64,000 bases of DNA from Aromatoleum bremense (GTDB taxonomy: Bacteria > Pseudomonadota > Gammaproteobacteria > Burkholderiales > Rhodocyclaceae). Every line of letters starts with the position of its first letter. The first letter of the stretch is position 1. The position numbers and the translations under genes were made by a program. The stretch lies in assembly GCF_017894365.1 (NCBI RefSeq), contig NZ_CP059467.1, forward strand, positions 124,001 to 188,000, written 5' to 3'. Below the pieces are notes generated by a model, which searched no databases, was not told the origin of the DNA, and saw only the letters and a list, made by a program, of their open reading frames with translations. This document shows, piece after piece, positions 28,953 through 38,659 of this stretch.

Positions 28953-30097
28953 CACTACTGTGTTGAGTGAACTTTGGACGTTCGATGGGGGTCTCTCACG
29001 GGAGTTGATGGTGAGGGTGTTCGAGATGGAACTTGCAGAGGAATTTGGACGGTATCTCGACCATATCAGTGAAGGGCTGGGTCGATCAGAGCGCAAGACG
29101 GGCTTGAGGCATTACTGCCACGGACTGATGTTGCCGTTGAAGCGCAAGAGCATGGAGCCCCTGGCGGCGGCGATTGATCCGGAGCACGTGCCCGCGCGCC
29201 ACCAGTCGCTGCAACACTTCATGACCGATTCGCCGTGGTCGGACGAGGGCGTGCTCAGCCGCGTGCAAAGCTGGGTATTGCCGAAGATGCAACCTGGGCG
29301 CAAGAGTTGGATGTTCCTGATTGCCGACGATACCGGGATACCGAAGGCCGGGAGCCACTCGGTCGGCGTCGCCCGGCAGTATTGCGGGCAGTTGGGCAAG
29401 ACCGACAACTGCCAGGTCGCGGTCAGTCTGTCGATCGCTACCGCGGGGGCCAGCCTGCCGATCAAGTACCGGCTGTATCTGCCGGAATCCTGGACCGACG
29501 ACCGGAGCCGATGCGACGCTGCCGATGTACCCGAAGACGTGGTCTTCCGGACCAAGCCGCAGATCTCGCTGGCGCAGATCAAGGAAGCCAAGGCGGCCGG
29601 CCTTCCCGGCGATGTCGTGGCGGGCGACGCCGGCTACGGCGACGACACGGACTATCGTGAAGGCATTACCGGACTGGGTCTGCTCTACGTGCTGGGGATC
29701 AAACCGGGGACGAGCGTCTGGGCGCCGGGCAGCGGGCCGTTGCCGCCGAAGCCGTGGTCGGGCCGAGGTATCAAGCCCACGCGTTTGCGCCGCGACGAGG
29801 CGCATCAGCCGGTCACGGTGAAGGCGCTGGCGATGGCGCTGCCGCCCTCGGCCTACCGCAAGCTCACGTGGCGCGAGGGAACGAACACGAAGCTCGCGTC
29901 CCGCTTTGCCGCCGTCCGCGTCCGGGCCGCGCATCGGGACTACCTCGGCGACGTGCCGCGCGACGAGGAGTGGTTGCTGATCGAGTGGCCCAAAGGCGAG
30001 CCCGAGCCGACGAAGTACTTTCTCTCGACGCTGCCGGCGGACATTTCCCGCAAGGAGCTGGTCGCCGCCGCCAAGATCCGCTGGCGCATCGAGCGCG

Positions 30098-30106
30098 ACT
30101 ATCAGG
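30098..30106. repeat. 9-bp target duplication, left copy (ISAs1-family element)
   Basis: ACTATCAGG at 30098-30106 is repeated exactly at 31408-31416, on the other side of the element. Removing the element and one copy rejoins the IS701 transposase frame. Confidence 0.92.
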
Positions 30107-31407
30107 CAGGGCTTCCGCACTCGGAAAGCATTTTCCCTGATGGCATAGCACTTTCAAAATAGTCGTTAACCTTCAACATCTTATGCATTCATCTTGTGAG
30201 CCCTGCAAAAATCACGTCTACTCTCGTCTTTTGGACGAAGAGCGTGAGTGCGACGCAAAGGGTATCCCTGATGAGCTGTCTGACCGAAATCGATGATCCG
30301 CGCAAACCGAGCAACGGCACCCTGCATGACTTCCGGGAGATCCTGGTGATCATGATCGCGGCCGTGCTCTCGGACTCCGACACCGTCGAGGACATCGCCT
30401 TCTGGGCGCGCAAGAAGGAAGCGTGGCTGCGCCGCTTCCTCGTGCTCAAGAACGGCATCCCGTCCGAGGAAACCTTCCTGCGCATCCTGCGGGCGCTCGA
30501 CCCGAAGCAGTTCGAAGCGGCCTTCCGGCGCTGGGTCGGCGGCGTCGTGGGTGCGCTCAACGACGATGCGGCGCTGAGCGGCACGATCGCCATCGACGGC
30601 AAGACCGTGCGCGGGTCGGGCAGTGGCGGCGAAAGTGCGATCCATATGGTCAGCGCCTTCGCCACCGATCTGGGGCTCGTGCTCGGTCAGGAGAAGGTGG
30701 CGGCCAAGAGCAACGAACTCACCGCGATCCCCGAACTGCTCGATGCGCTGTCGATCAAGGGGCTGCTCGTCAGCATTGACGCCATGGGTTGCCAGAAAAG
30801 CATTGCCAAACAGATCGTTGCGAAAAAGGGCGACTACCTGCTGATGGTCAAGGGCAACCAGCCCAAGCTGCTTGAGGCGATCGAGACCGCCTTCATCGAT
30901 CAACACGCGGTCGAGTCGGTCGACCATGAGTATCTGGTCGAGCGCTCTCATGGCCGCACCGTCGGGCAGATCGCCTCGGTGCTGCCGGCCAAGGGCATCG
31001 TCGATCCGGCCGAGTGGCCCAAATGCACGACGATCGGGCATATCGACTCCATCCGAGTCATCGGTGACAAGGAGTCCGGGCTCGAGCGTCGCTACTACAT
31101 CAGCTCTCGCGCGCTCAGCGCCGAGGAGCTGGCTGCAGCGGTGCGTGCGCACTGGGGCGTGGAAAACCGGCTTCACTGGGTCCTCGACGTCAGCTTTGGC
31201 GAGGACGCCAGCACGTTGTGCAAGGACAATGCGCCGCAGAATCTCTCGCTGCTCAGGAAGATCGCGCTCAACATCATCCGCGCCGACAAGACCGACACGA
31301 GCAAGGCCAGCCTTCGCCTCAAGCGCAAAGGGGCAGCGTGGGATGACGATGTGAGGGAAAACATGCTGGGGCTTCGATCAATATGCTAGGCGAGTGCGGA
31401 GGCCCTG
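30107..31407 (+). mobile_element. ISAs1-family insertion sequence (complete, 1301 bp)
   Basis: The left end CAGGGCTTCCGCACTCGG and the right end, read inward, CAGGGCCTCCGCACTCGC are inverted repeats with 2 differences in 18. A perfect 9-bp target duplication flanks it, within the 8-10 bp typical of this family. It carries one intact transposase gene and is the youngest insertion in this stack relative to its host element. Confidence 0.9.
30271..31389 (+). CDS. ISAs1-family transposase
   Basis: A 372-residue DDE transposase from ATG 30271, with AAAGGG upstream; in-frame starts at 30196 or GTG 30243 are alternatives. The N-terminal DDE_Tnp_1-associated domain begins LTEIDDPRKPSNGTLHDF. The catalytic core shows GTIAIDGKTVRGS (first Asp), LVSIDAMGCQKSIA with DYLLMVKGNQPKL (second Asp), and AHWGVENRLHWVLDV with the Glu. 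The length is usual for the family and no defect is seen, so it is probably active. Confidence 0.9.
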   Translation: MSCLTEIDDPRKPSNGTLHDFREILVIMIAAVLSDSDTVEDIAFWARKKEAWLRRFLVLKNGIPSEETFLRILRALDPKQFEAAFRRWVGGVVGALNDDAALSGTIAIDGKTVRGSGSGGESAIHMVSAFATDLGLVLGQEKVAAKSNELTAIPELLDALSIKGLLVSIDAMGCQKSIAKQIVAKKGDYLLMVKGNQPKLLEAIETAFIDQHAVESVDHEYLVERSHGRTVGQIASVLPAKGIVDPAEWPKCTTIGHIDSIRVIGDKESGLERRYYISSRALSAEELAAAVRAHWGVENRLHWVLDVSFGEDASTLCKDNAPQNLSLLRKIALNIIRADKTDTSKASLRLKRKGAAWDDDVRENMLGLRSIC

Positions 31408-31416
31408 ACTATCAGG
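31408..31416. repeat. 9-bp target duplication, right copy (ISAs1-family element)
   Basis: ACTATCAGG, identical to 30098-30106. It marks where the IS701 transposase frame resumes. Confidence 0.92.
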
Positions 31417-31772
31417 AACTTAAACAGGAATTCGGCCTGAACAATTTCGAAGGACGCAACTGGCGCGGTTTCCATCACCACGCGACCCTGTGCATTGCAG
31501 CGTATGGCTTTGTTCTCGGCGCACGCCTGACGCACGGCGACGACATTAAAAAAAACGCCGTCATCGGCGCGTCACCTGCCCTACCCGAAAATTACACCCC
31601 TCGGGGCGCCCGTTCGACCTCAGCGTCATGTGGCCGACTCGATTCCGACGCTGCGCTGGGCCATTGCCGCCGCGCTCGCGCAACGTCTGACACGCTGCCC
31701 GTGCTGCGGAAAGGCAGCGCAGCCGGAATCCTTCCATGACACTGTATGAAATCGTCACCCGACACAGTAGTA

Positions 31773-31776
31773 CTAG
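31773..31776. repeat. CTAG right of the IS701-family element
   Basis: This is the third CTAG copy, at the outer right edge of the stack. It joins chromosomal sequence only 21 bp from the stop of the DUF599 gene. Confidence 0.75.
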
Positions 31777-31797
31777 CAGCGGTCGCCATGCAGCCGC

Positions 31798-32499
31798 TCA
31801 TCCCCCGGCGCGAGTCTGCACCAGCGAGGCGAGAACCGGCGACGAGAAGTCGCGGCGATAGAGCACGACCACGACGATCGTCGTGACCGCAATGAACAGC
31901 CACGGCTGGATGAACCAGGTGACCGCGGCGATGCCGAAATAATAGGCGCGGATGCCGCGGTTGAACTCGTCGCCGGCCAGCCAGTTCACGGTGGCGAGCC
32001 GGTTCACCGTCGCCTCGGCATCTTCGCCGCGGCGTATGTACGGGCTCGCGCCGATCAGGATCGACAGCAGGTTGAACTGGCGCAGCGACCACGTGAACTT
32101 GAAATACGCGACGACGAACACCGTCAATAGCAGCAGCAGCTTCACTTCCGATACTGCGCGCGAGGTTTCCCGCGCGAACGGCAGGTCGGCGGCAAAGCGG
32201 ATCACCTGGTCGAGTGCGCCGAGCACCGCGAGCAGGCCGGCGATGATGTAGATCGTCGTACTCGCATAGAACGACACGCTCTGCATCAGATTGCCGACCA
32301 GCGCCGCATCGGTCATGCGCATCTCGCGCTGCACGAGCTGGCGCGCCCACTCCAGCCGGTAACGGTGCGTGACCCCCATCAGGCCGCCGCGTGCCCAGCG
32401 GCTGCGTTCCGAAAACCAGCCATAGCCCACCCACGCGACGAGGAACCAGCACAGCCCCGCCCAATCGGATCCCGAAATCGCCGTCGTGAATTCCTTCAT
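31798..32499 (-). CDS. DUF599 family membrane protein
   Basis: A 233-residue inner-membrane protein with about four predicted helices: WAGLCWFLVAWVGYGW, IYIIAGLLAVLGAL, VKLLLLLTVFVVAYFKF, and a C-terminal helix with FIAVTTIVVVVL. DUF599 motifs include RQFNLLSILIGASP. Function is unknown. Its start overlaps the stop of the upstream hydrolase by 4 bp, so the two are co-translated. Its 3' end was originally about 20 bp from that of msrB, now separated by the insertion sequences. Confidence 0.8.
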   Translation of the reverse strand: MKEFTTAISGSDWAGLCWFLVAWVGYGWFSERSRWARGGLMGVTHRYRLEWARQLVQREMRMTDAALVGNLMQSVSFYASTTIYIIAGLLAVLGALDQVIRFAADLPFARETSRAVSEVKLLLLLTVFVVAYFKFTWSLRQFNLLSILIGASPYIRRGEDAEATVNRLATVNWLAGDEFNRGIRAYYFGIAAVTWFIQPWLFIAVTTIVVVVLYRRDFSSPVLASLVQTRAGG

Positions 32500-33425
32500 C
32501 GCGGCCGTCGCTCAGGGGTACGCAGGAAGTCGCTCACGATGCGGATTTGCGATGCATCCATCAACACCGGCGCGTGACCGACGCCCGGGAACTCGGCGAC
32601 CTGCGCGCGCGGCCCGGTCTGCGTCATCCGTGCGACGGTCTCCGCTTCCAGCAGGTCCGATTCCGCCCCTCGGATCACCAGCGTCGGGCAGCGGATCGCT
32701 TTGTACACCTCCCACAGATCGACATCCACGGTGATCGGCGTGTGGCGGAAGACCTCCCCGATCCCCGGGTCATAAACCATGGCGAAGCCGCCTTCGACCG
32801 GCCTGACCGAATATTCCGTGAGGTGTTGCCACTGCGCGTCGGTCAGCGGGCCGAACGGTGCGCTGACCTCGCGTATCCAGGCTTCGGCGGCGGCCATGCT
32901 GGGGAATTTGGGCGCCTTGCCGACGTATTCGCCGATCCGCCGCAGCGACACCGCGGTGATCACCGGGCCGACGTCGTTGAGCACCAGGCGCGAGATCGGC
33001 GTGTGCGGCTGGCTGGCGATCAGCATGCCGATGATGCCGCCCATCGACGTGCCGACCCAGTGCACCGTTTCGGCATCGAGCCGCGCGAGCAGCGTGATCA
33101 TGTCGGCAACGTACAGCGGAAAACCGTAGTCGGTCTTGACGCCAAGCCAGTCGCTGCGCCCGCGGCCGACGACGTCGGGGCAGACGACGCGGTAGTCGTC
33201 GGCGAGCGCCTGCGCGAGGAAGTCGAAATCCCGGCCGTTGCGCGTCAGGCCATGCGCACAGACGAGCACCTTGCGGTTCGCCGGGTCGCCCCATTCCGTA
33301 TAGGCCATGCGATGCAGGCCGTGGGGGCCGATGCACTGCACCGACTTCTCGCGCAGTCCGCGATACGGGCGGGTCGGCAGCGGCGCAGGTCGAAACACGC
33401 GGCGCAGGGTGTCGAGCAGGCTCAT
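32496..33425 (-). CDS. Alpha/beta hydrolase
   Basis: A 309-residue alpha/beta-fold hydrolase. The oxyanion motif is CAHGLTRNGRDFD, the nucleophile Ser is in WVGTSMGGIIGM, the acid is probably the Asp in RGAESDLLEAET, and the catalytic His is in FPGVGHAPVLMD. The substrate cannot be told; esters, lactones or similar small molecules are possible. It lies between comEC and the DUF599 gene on the same strand. Confidence 0.85.
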   Translation of the reverse strand: MSLLDTLRRVFRPAPLPTRPYRGLREKSVQCIGPHGLHRMAYTEWGDPANRKVLVCAHGLTRNGRDFDFLAQALADDYRVVCPDVVGRGRSDWLGVKTDYGFPLYVADMITLLARLDAETVHWVGTSMGGIIGMLIASQPHTPISRLVLNDVGPVITAVSLRRIGEYVGKAPKFPSMAAAEAWIREVSAPFGPLTDAQWQHLTEYSVRPVEGGFAMVYDPGIGEVFRHTPITVDVDLWEVYKAIRCPTLVIRGAESDLLEAETVARMTQTGPRAQVAEFPGVGHAPVLMDASQIRIVSDFLRTPERRPR

Positions 33426-33473
33426 CGATTCAGGCTGTTGGATTAGGAAGCCGGAGTTTAGCAGCCCGGATGC

Positions 33474-35834
33474 CTAACGCCCGTGCCAGTAGCGCGGTGC
33501 GATCAGGCGTTGCGCCTCGACGCTCACGCCGCCGTCGCGCACGTCGACGCGGATCGCGCCCTGGCTGTCGGTGCGCCAGTTGCGCGCCCCGGAAGCCGAC
33601 CATCTGGCCCACACCGCAGGATGCGGATGGCGGAACGGATTGAGGTAACCGACTGTGAAGATCGCGGTTTGCGCCTCGACGGCTGCGATGAACGCTGCAC
33701 TCGATGACGAGCGGCTGCCATGGTGCGGTACGAGCACGACGTCGCTCGCAAGCGCGCGTGCCGAGCGCGCCAGCAGGCTGCGCTCAGCGGCGGTCTCGAT
33801 GTCGCCGGCGAGCAGCACGGACCCGCCGGGCGCGGCGATCCGGAGCACGCACGACTTGTCGTTGTCGCGACGCGGGTTCTCGCCTGCGGCCGGATGCAGT
33901 ACCTCGAAATCGACACCATCCCAGCGCCAGCGCTCACCGGCGACACAGGAAACGGGCGCAATGCGGCCGGCGCGTAGCCGATGCCCGGGCGGCAGGTCCG
34001 CCCGGATGTCGACGATCTCCACGCCCTCCGCGAGCGACGCGGCGCCGCCCGTGTGGTCGAGGTCGTCGTGCGAAATCACGAGGCGATCGAGCCGCCGCAC
34101 CCCGACCGCGCCCAGATAGGGCAACAGCACCCGCTCGCCCGCGTCCACGTCCGGCCCGTAGGCCGGCCCGGTGTCGTACATCAGGTCGTGGCGGGCCGTC
34201 TGCAGGTGCGCCGCCATGCCATTGCCGACGTCGAGCACTGTCAGGCGAAACTCGCCCGGCGCCGGGCGCGGTGGCGACCATGCGAGCATCGGCAGCATCG
34301 CCAGCACGCCGGCGTGGCGTGCGGGAGTGCCTCGCGGCAGCAGCAGCCACAGCACGCCGGCGATCCCCGCGAGGGCGAGCAGCGGCGGCGGCGCGGCCTG
34401 CTGCCACATCGCGAATGGCATGTCCGCGAGCCATTCGAGGGCGACCATCATCAGCCCGGTCAGCCAGTGCGCCAGTTCCAGCAGCGGCGGGAACGGCAGC
34501 ACGATCGCGGCCAGCACGAGCGGGGTGATCAGGAAACTCACCAGCGGAATCGCGAACGCATTGGCAAACGGCGACAGCAGCGAGAACGCGTTGAACAGCA
34601 CGAGCAGCGCCGGAACGGTCGCCAGCGTGATTGCGAGCTGCGTCGTCACCGCGACACGCCAGCCCTGCACGCCGCCCGTGCGCCCGCCGACGACGTACAT
34701 GATCGCCGCGACCGCACCGAACGACAGCCAGAATCCTGCCGACAGGACCGCCCACGGGTCGACCACCAGCACGCTGAACAACGCGAGGGCGATGACGCGG
34801 CTGCCTGCCGACTCGCGCCCGAGCAGCAGCGCCACTGCCACCACCGAGAGCATGAGCAGCGAGCGCTGCGTCGGAATGCCGAGACCCGCGAGCAGCGAAT
34901 AGGCGGTCGCGGCGGCGAGCCCCGCGAGCGCCGCCGCCTTCCTTGCCGGGAACCTCAGCGTCAGCGGCGGGATGCGCCGCCACCCCCAACCCGCTACGCC
35001 GCCGACCACCAGCGCGATCATCGACACGTGCAATCCGGAGATGCTGACGAGGTGGGCCACGGCCGTCTTGCGGAATACCGTCCACTGCGCCTGCGTAATC
35101 GCGTTCTGGTCGCCCACGGCCAGCGCGACCAGAACGCCGGCGTATTCGGCAGCGGGGAGCGTGGCGAGAAAACGGGCGCGCACCGAATCGCGCAGGCGAT
35201 GGACGAGGATCATCGGATCGGCCACCAGCGGGTCGAGCAGGATGTTTTCCCCTTTCGCCCGTACATGACCCGTTGCCCGCAGGCCACGCTCCAGCAGCCA
35301 CGCTTCGTAATCGAAGCCGCCGGGATTGGCAAGGCCGTGCGGGCGCTTCAGGCGCAACGTCAGCTTCCAGCGCTCGCCCGGTCGCAGCGACGGGACTTGT
35401 CCCTCGTCGCCCGCGTCCTCGTCGGCGTCGGCGCCGGCGCCGGCGTGGGCGCGCGGACGGTACCACGACAGCAGCATCCGCTGCGGCACCGGGGCGGACG
35501 CCGATTCGACGCGCAGCACGAAGCGCACGCCGCGACCCACGGTTCGCGGCAGCTCGTCGATGATCCCGGTCACGACCACGTCGCGTCCTTCCCAGGTCAT
35601 CGGTAGCTCATCGGTGAGACGCCATTGCGCCCGCGCGGCCGACCAGACGAAGCCTGCGGCGAGCGCCAGCAGGCACATGCCGGCGAGCTGCGTGCGAGCG
35701 TCGGCGCGCCATAACGCGGCCGCGACAGCCCCGCTCGCCACGAGAAGCGCGAGCAGCCAGGCGGTGCCGGGCAGCTCCGGAAGACCCTGGCAGAGCCAGA
35801 CGCCCAGCGCGAAGGCGATTATTGACGTTCGCAT
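33474..35834 (-). CDS. comEC: DNA internalization competence protein ComEC/Rec2
   Basis: A 786-residue polytopic membrane protein forming the inner-membrane channel for single-stranded DNA during natural transformation. The start MRTSIIAFALGVWLCQ is at 35834. After N-terminal helices and a DUF4131 domain comes the Competence domain (SISGLHVSMIALVVGG, about residue 260). The C-terminal metallo-beta-lactamase-like domain has ISHDDLDHTGGAASLAEG and LVPHHGSRSSSS. The gene is intact, suggesting competence potential. It is divergent from the DUF2062 gene. Confidence 0.92.
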   Translation of the reverse strand: MRTSIIAFALGVWLCQGLPELPGTAWLLALLVASGAVAAALWRADARTQLAGMCLLALAAGFVWSAARAQWRLTDELPMTWEGRDVVVTGIIDELPRTVGRGVRFVLRVESASAPVPQRMLLSWYRPRAHAGAGADADEDAGDEGQVPSLRPGERWKLTLRLKRPHGLANPGGFDYEAWLLERGLRATGHVRAKGENILLDPLVADPMILVHRLRDSVRARFLATLPAAEYAGVLVALAVGDQNAITQAQWTVFRKTAVAHLVSISGLHVSMIALVVGGVAGWGWRRIPPLTLRFPARKAAALAGLAAATAYSLLAGLGIPTQRSLLMLSVVAVALLLGRESAGSRVIALALFSVLVVDPWAVLSAGFWLSFGAVAAIMYVVGGRTGGVQGWRVAVTTQLAITLATVPALLVLFNAFSLLSPFANAFAIPLVSFLITPLVLAAIVLPFPPLLELAHWLTGLMMVALEWLADMPFAMWQQAAPPPLLALAGIAGVLWLLLPRGTPARHAGVLAMLPMLAWSPPRPAPGEFRLTVLDVGNGMAAHLQTARHDLMYDTGPAYGPDVDAGERVLLPYLGAVGVRRLDRLVISHDDLDHTGGAASLAEGVEIVDIRADLPPGHRLRAGRIAPVSCVAGERWRWDGVDFEVLHPAAGENPRRDNDKSCVLRIAAPGGSVLLAGDIETAAERSLLARSARALASDVVLVPHHGSRSSSSAAFIAAVEAQTAIFTVGYLNPFRHPHPAVWARWSASGARNWRTDSQGAIRVDVRDGGVSVEAQRLIAPRYWHGR

Positions 35835-35938
35835 ATTCCGCCCATCATGCCTGCGGCCGGGAAGCGCTGGCAAGCTCACCGCCGGGTTTGGGTCTTGCCG
35901 GGCGAACCATTAGAATCGCCGCTCCAACCCGGACGACC

Positions 35939-36484
35939 ATGCGCAAGATCCTCAAGCGTTTTCTGCCGAAGCACGAAACGATTCGCTCCAACCGCTGGCT
36001 GCGGCCGTTCGCGAGCACGCTGCTGCACCCACGGCTTTGGCACCTGAATCGGCATTCGGCAGCCGGCGGCTTCGCGGTCGGATTGTTCTGCGGCATGATC
36101 CCCGGGCCGCTGCAGGCGGGCGCGGCGGCGATCTGCTGCCTGGTGTTCCGCGTCAACCTGCCGCTGGCGATGATCACGACGCTGTATTCGAACCCGGTGA
36201 CGATCGTCCCGCTGTATTTTCTCGCCTACGAGATCGGCAGCTGGGCGATGGGCCTCAACGGACAGGGTTTCGCGCCGCCGCCGGAACTCGGCGAGATGAC
36301 GCTGATCGCCTGGGGCGGCGCGCTCGTGGACTGGATGGCCGGCTTGGGCAAGCCGCTCGGACTCGGCCTGATCCTGCTCGCGGCGACGCTGTCGCTGCTC
36401 GGCTACCTCGCCGTCAAGGCCGCGTGGCGAATCTGGCTGATCCGTACCTGGCACGCCCGCCGCACCCATCGCAACGGCCGCTGA
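35939..36484 (+). CDS. DUF2062 domain membrane protein
   Basis: A 181-residue protein starting MRKILKRFLPKHETIRSNRWLRPF, the common betaproteobacterial form. The DUF2062 core SAAGGFAVGLFCGMIPGPLQ and NPVTIVPLYFLAYEIGSW is followed by a C-terminal helix (about 145-170). Function is unknown; the family often neighbours comEC, as here. It converges with lolD, with 12 bp between. Confidence 0.85.
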   Translation: MRKILKRFLPKHETIRSNRWLRPFASTLLHPRLWHLNRHSAAGGFAVGLFCGMIPGPLQAGAAAICCLVFRVNLPLAMITTLYSNPVTIVPLYFLAYEIGSWAMGLNGQGFAPPPELGEMTLIAWGGALVDWMAGLGKPLGLGLILLAATLSLLGYLAVKAAWRIWLIRTWHARRTHRNGR

Positions 36485-36496
36485 ACGTCCTGCGGG

Positions 36497-37183
36497 TCAC
36501 GCCAGCCGGCCGTCGTCGAGCCGCAGCGTGCGCTGGGCGCGCCCGGCGAGTTGCTCGTCGTGCGTGACGATGATGAAGCTCGTCGCGAACCGCTCGTTGA
36601 GGCTCAGCATCAGGTCGAACACGCTCTCCGCAGTGCGCCGGTCGAGGTTGCCGGTGGGCTCGTCCGCGAGCACGCACGCCGGCTGCGTCACCAGCGCCCG
36701 CGCGATCGCCGCGCGCTGGCGCTCGCCCCCGGACAACTCGCCCGGCGCATGATCGAGCCGGTGCCCGAGACCGACTTCTTCGAGCATCGCGACCGCCCGT
36801 TCGTTCGCCGCCTCGCGCTCCATGCGCCGGATGTAGAGCGGCATCGCGACGTTCTCGAGCGCCGAGAACTCCGGCAGCAGGTGGTGGAACTGGTACACGA
36901 AGCCGAGCGCCTCGTTGCGCACCCGGCCGCGCTCGGCATCCGACATGCGCGAGAAATCGCGTCCGCGCAAGCGCACCGCGCCGGCGCTCGGTACGTCCAG
37001 CCCGCCGAGCAGATGCAGCAAGGTGCTCTTGCCCGAGCCCGAGGCACCGACGATCGCGATGCGTTCGCCGCGCGCGACCGCAAGCGTCACGCCGTTGAGC
37101 ACCTGCAGCGCATCGGCCCCTTCGCGGAAGGTTTTCGACAGGCCCTCGCAGGCCAGCACCGGTTCGTTCGTCGCTTCACTCAT
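36497..37183 (-). CDS. lolD: Lipoprotein-releasing ABC transporter ATP-binding protein LolD
   Basis: The 228-residue ATPase of LolCDE, which extracts lipoproteins from the inner membrane and passes them to LolA. Walker A is [11 protein letters not shown], the LolD-specific loop is [18 protein letters not shown], the ABC signature is LSGGERQR, and Walker B is [12 protein letters not shown]. It overlaps the end of lolC by 8 bp. Confidence 0.95.
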   Translation of the reverse strand: MSEATNEPVLACEGLSKTFREGADALQVLNGVTLAVARGERIAIVGASGSGKSTLLHLLGGLDVPSAGAVRLRGRDFSRMSDAERGRVRNEALGFVYQFHHLLPEFSALENVAMPLYIRRMEREAANERAVAMLEEVGLGHRLDHAPGELSGGERQRAAIARALVTQPACVLADEPTGNLDRRTAESVFDLMLSLNERFATSFIIVTHDEQLAGRAQRTLRLDDGRLA

Positions 37184-38429
37184 AGCGCAAGGCCTCGGCC
37201 GGATTCACGCGCGACGCGCGCCAGCTCGGATACAGCGTCGCCACCAGCGTCAGCACGAAGGACAGCGATACGATCGTGATCACGTCGGCCGGCAGCACTT
37301 TCGACGGCAGCTCGCTGATGTAGTAGACCTCCTTGTTCCACAACGTCGCGCCGGTGACCTGCTCGAGCGCCGGAATCACGACGTCGAGGTTGTGCGCCAG
37401 CAACAGCCCGCCCGCGACCCCTGCGGCAAGGCCGACGAGCCCGATGATCGCGCCCTGCAGCACGAAAATCGCCATGATCGACGTGGGACTCGCGCCCAGC
37501 GTGCGCAGGATCGCGATGTCGGCATACTTCTCCTGCACCGCCATCACCAGCGTCGACACGATGTTGAACGCCGCGACGGCGACGATCAGGAACAGGATGA
37601 TCGTCATCATCGTTTTCTCCAGCGCCACCGCGCGGAAGAAATTCGCGTGGCTGCGCGTCCAGTCGCTGACCATCACATCGGCTTCGATCAGGCCTGGCAG
37701 TTCGCGCGCGACGCGCGGCGCGGCGAACAGGTCGTCGAGCTTCAGCCGCACGCCGCTGACGCGCTCGTCCATGCGGTACAGCGCCTGCGCATCGCGCAGG
37801 TGGATCAGCGCGAGGCCGGAGTCGTACTCGAACATCCCCGCCTCGAAGATCCCGACGACCTCGAACTGCTTGACCCGCGGCAGCACTGCCGCTGGCGTCA
37901 CCAGCCCTTGCGGGGCGATCAGCGTCACCTTGTCGCCGACCTGCGCCTGCAGCGCGAACGCGAGATCGCGCCCGAGCACGATGCCGAAGCGCCCGGGCTG
38001 CAGCGCGTCGAAGCTGCCCGAGCGCATGAAGCGCACGAAATCGGCGACGCCGTCCTCGGCCGCCGGCAGCACGCCGCGCACCAGCGTGCCGCGTACCGCC
38101 TGGTCGAACGACAGCATCCCCTGCTCCTGGATGTACGGCGCTGTGGCGACGACGTCCGGATGGCGTGCAGCCTGGTCGGCGACCTGTTGCCACGCGTCGA
38201 GCTCGCCGTCGAAACCGGAGACCTGCACGTGCGATGCAACGCCGAGGATGCGCGTGCGCAACTCTTCCTGGAAGCCGTTCATCACCGACAGCACGACGAT
38301 CAGCGCGGCGACACCCAACGCGGTGCCGAGCATCGACACCAGCGAGATGAAGGAGATGAAACGGTTGCGCCCCTGCGCCCGCTTGCGCGACCGGGTGTAA
38401 CGCAAACCGACCAGGATTTCGTAACGCAT
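37176..38429 (-). CDS. lolC: Lipoprotein-releasing ABC transporter permease LolC/LolE
   Basis: A 417-residue permease with an N-terminal helix ([20 protein letters not shown]), a large periplasmic domain (about 50-260) and three C-terminal helices in the FtsX/MacB arrangement. The opening [15 protein letters not shown] and the LSVMNGFQ signature are LolC/E-specific. Only one permease gene accompanies lolD, so it probably serves as both LolC and LolE (a LolF-like arrangement) unless a second copy lies elsewhere. Confidence 0.92.
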   Translation of the reverse strand: MRYEILVGLRYTRSRKRAQGRNRFISFISLVSMLGTALGVAALIVVLSVMNGFQEELRTRILGVASHVQVSGFDGELDAWQQVADQAARHPDVVATAPYIQEQGMLSFDQAVRGTLVRGVLPAAEDGVADFVRFMRSGSFDALQPGRFGIVLGRDLAFALQAQVGDKVTLIAPQGLVTPAAVLPRVKQFEVVGIFEAGMFEYDSGLALIHLRDAQALYRMDERVSGVRLKLDDLFAAPRVARELPGLIEADVMVSDWTRSHANFFRAVALEKTMMTIILFLIVAVAAFNIVSTLVMAVQEKYADIAILRTLGASPTSIMAIFVLQGAIIGLVGLAAGVAGGLLLAHNLDVVIPALEQVTGATLWNKEVYYISELPSKVLPADVITIVSLSFVLTLVATLYPSWRASRVNPAEALRYE

Positions 38430-38659
38430 CGGGTGGGGGGCAGCGGCGAAAAGGCGCCATTCTGCCGCAAGGACAGATCCGGCGCGACGAACGACCGGCA
38501 GGATCGCGAAAAATCGCGACGAACCCGCTCTTTTTTACGCGCCGCGACCCGGCCCGCTCCGAGCGCAGCGTCGGCTCCCTGCCGGGCCCGATCGCGTCGT
38601 CCCGCCGGAGCCACCGGGCGCTGTGCTAGACTCGATCCGCTCCTTGTTGCGGTCGCTCC

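Larger units (their letters stand above)
29008..31749 (+). pseudogene. IS701-family transposase, disrupted by insertion and frameshift
   Basis: The 5' part (29008-30106) encodes a DDE transposase with MFLIADDTGIPKAGSHSVG, GDVVAGDAGYGDD and the start of the final motif KIRWRIERDYQ. An ISAs1-family element then interrupts it. The frame resumes at 31408 with DYQELKQEFGLNNFEGR and HHHATLCIAAYGF. A second lesion, a one-base gain (or two-base loss) near 31605-31620, shifts the tail. The expected C-terminus, VADSIPTLRWAIAAALAQ and RCPCCGKAA, is in another frame and ends at 31749. The start at 29008 has GGGAG upstream. It is non-functional. Confidence 0.85.
28953..31772 (+). mobile_element. IS701-family insertion sequence, interrupted by an ISAs1-family element
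   Basis: The ends are inverted: CACTACTGTGTTGAGTG at the left (from 28953) and, read inward from 31772, TACTACTGTGTCGGGTG at the right. CTAG flanks both, fitting the YTAR-type 4-bp target known for IS701. Removing the inserted element and one target copy gives an ancestral length of about 1510 bp. Its transposase is broken, so it is not autonomous. Confidence 0.82.

Noticed and set aside
31561..31749. Independent small gene after the ISAs1 element
   Set aside because: Its N-terminal part continues the IS701 transposase frame across the target duplication, so it is the 3' part of that broken gene.
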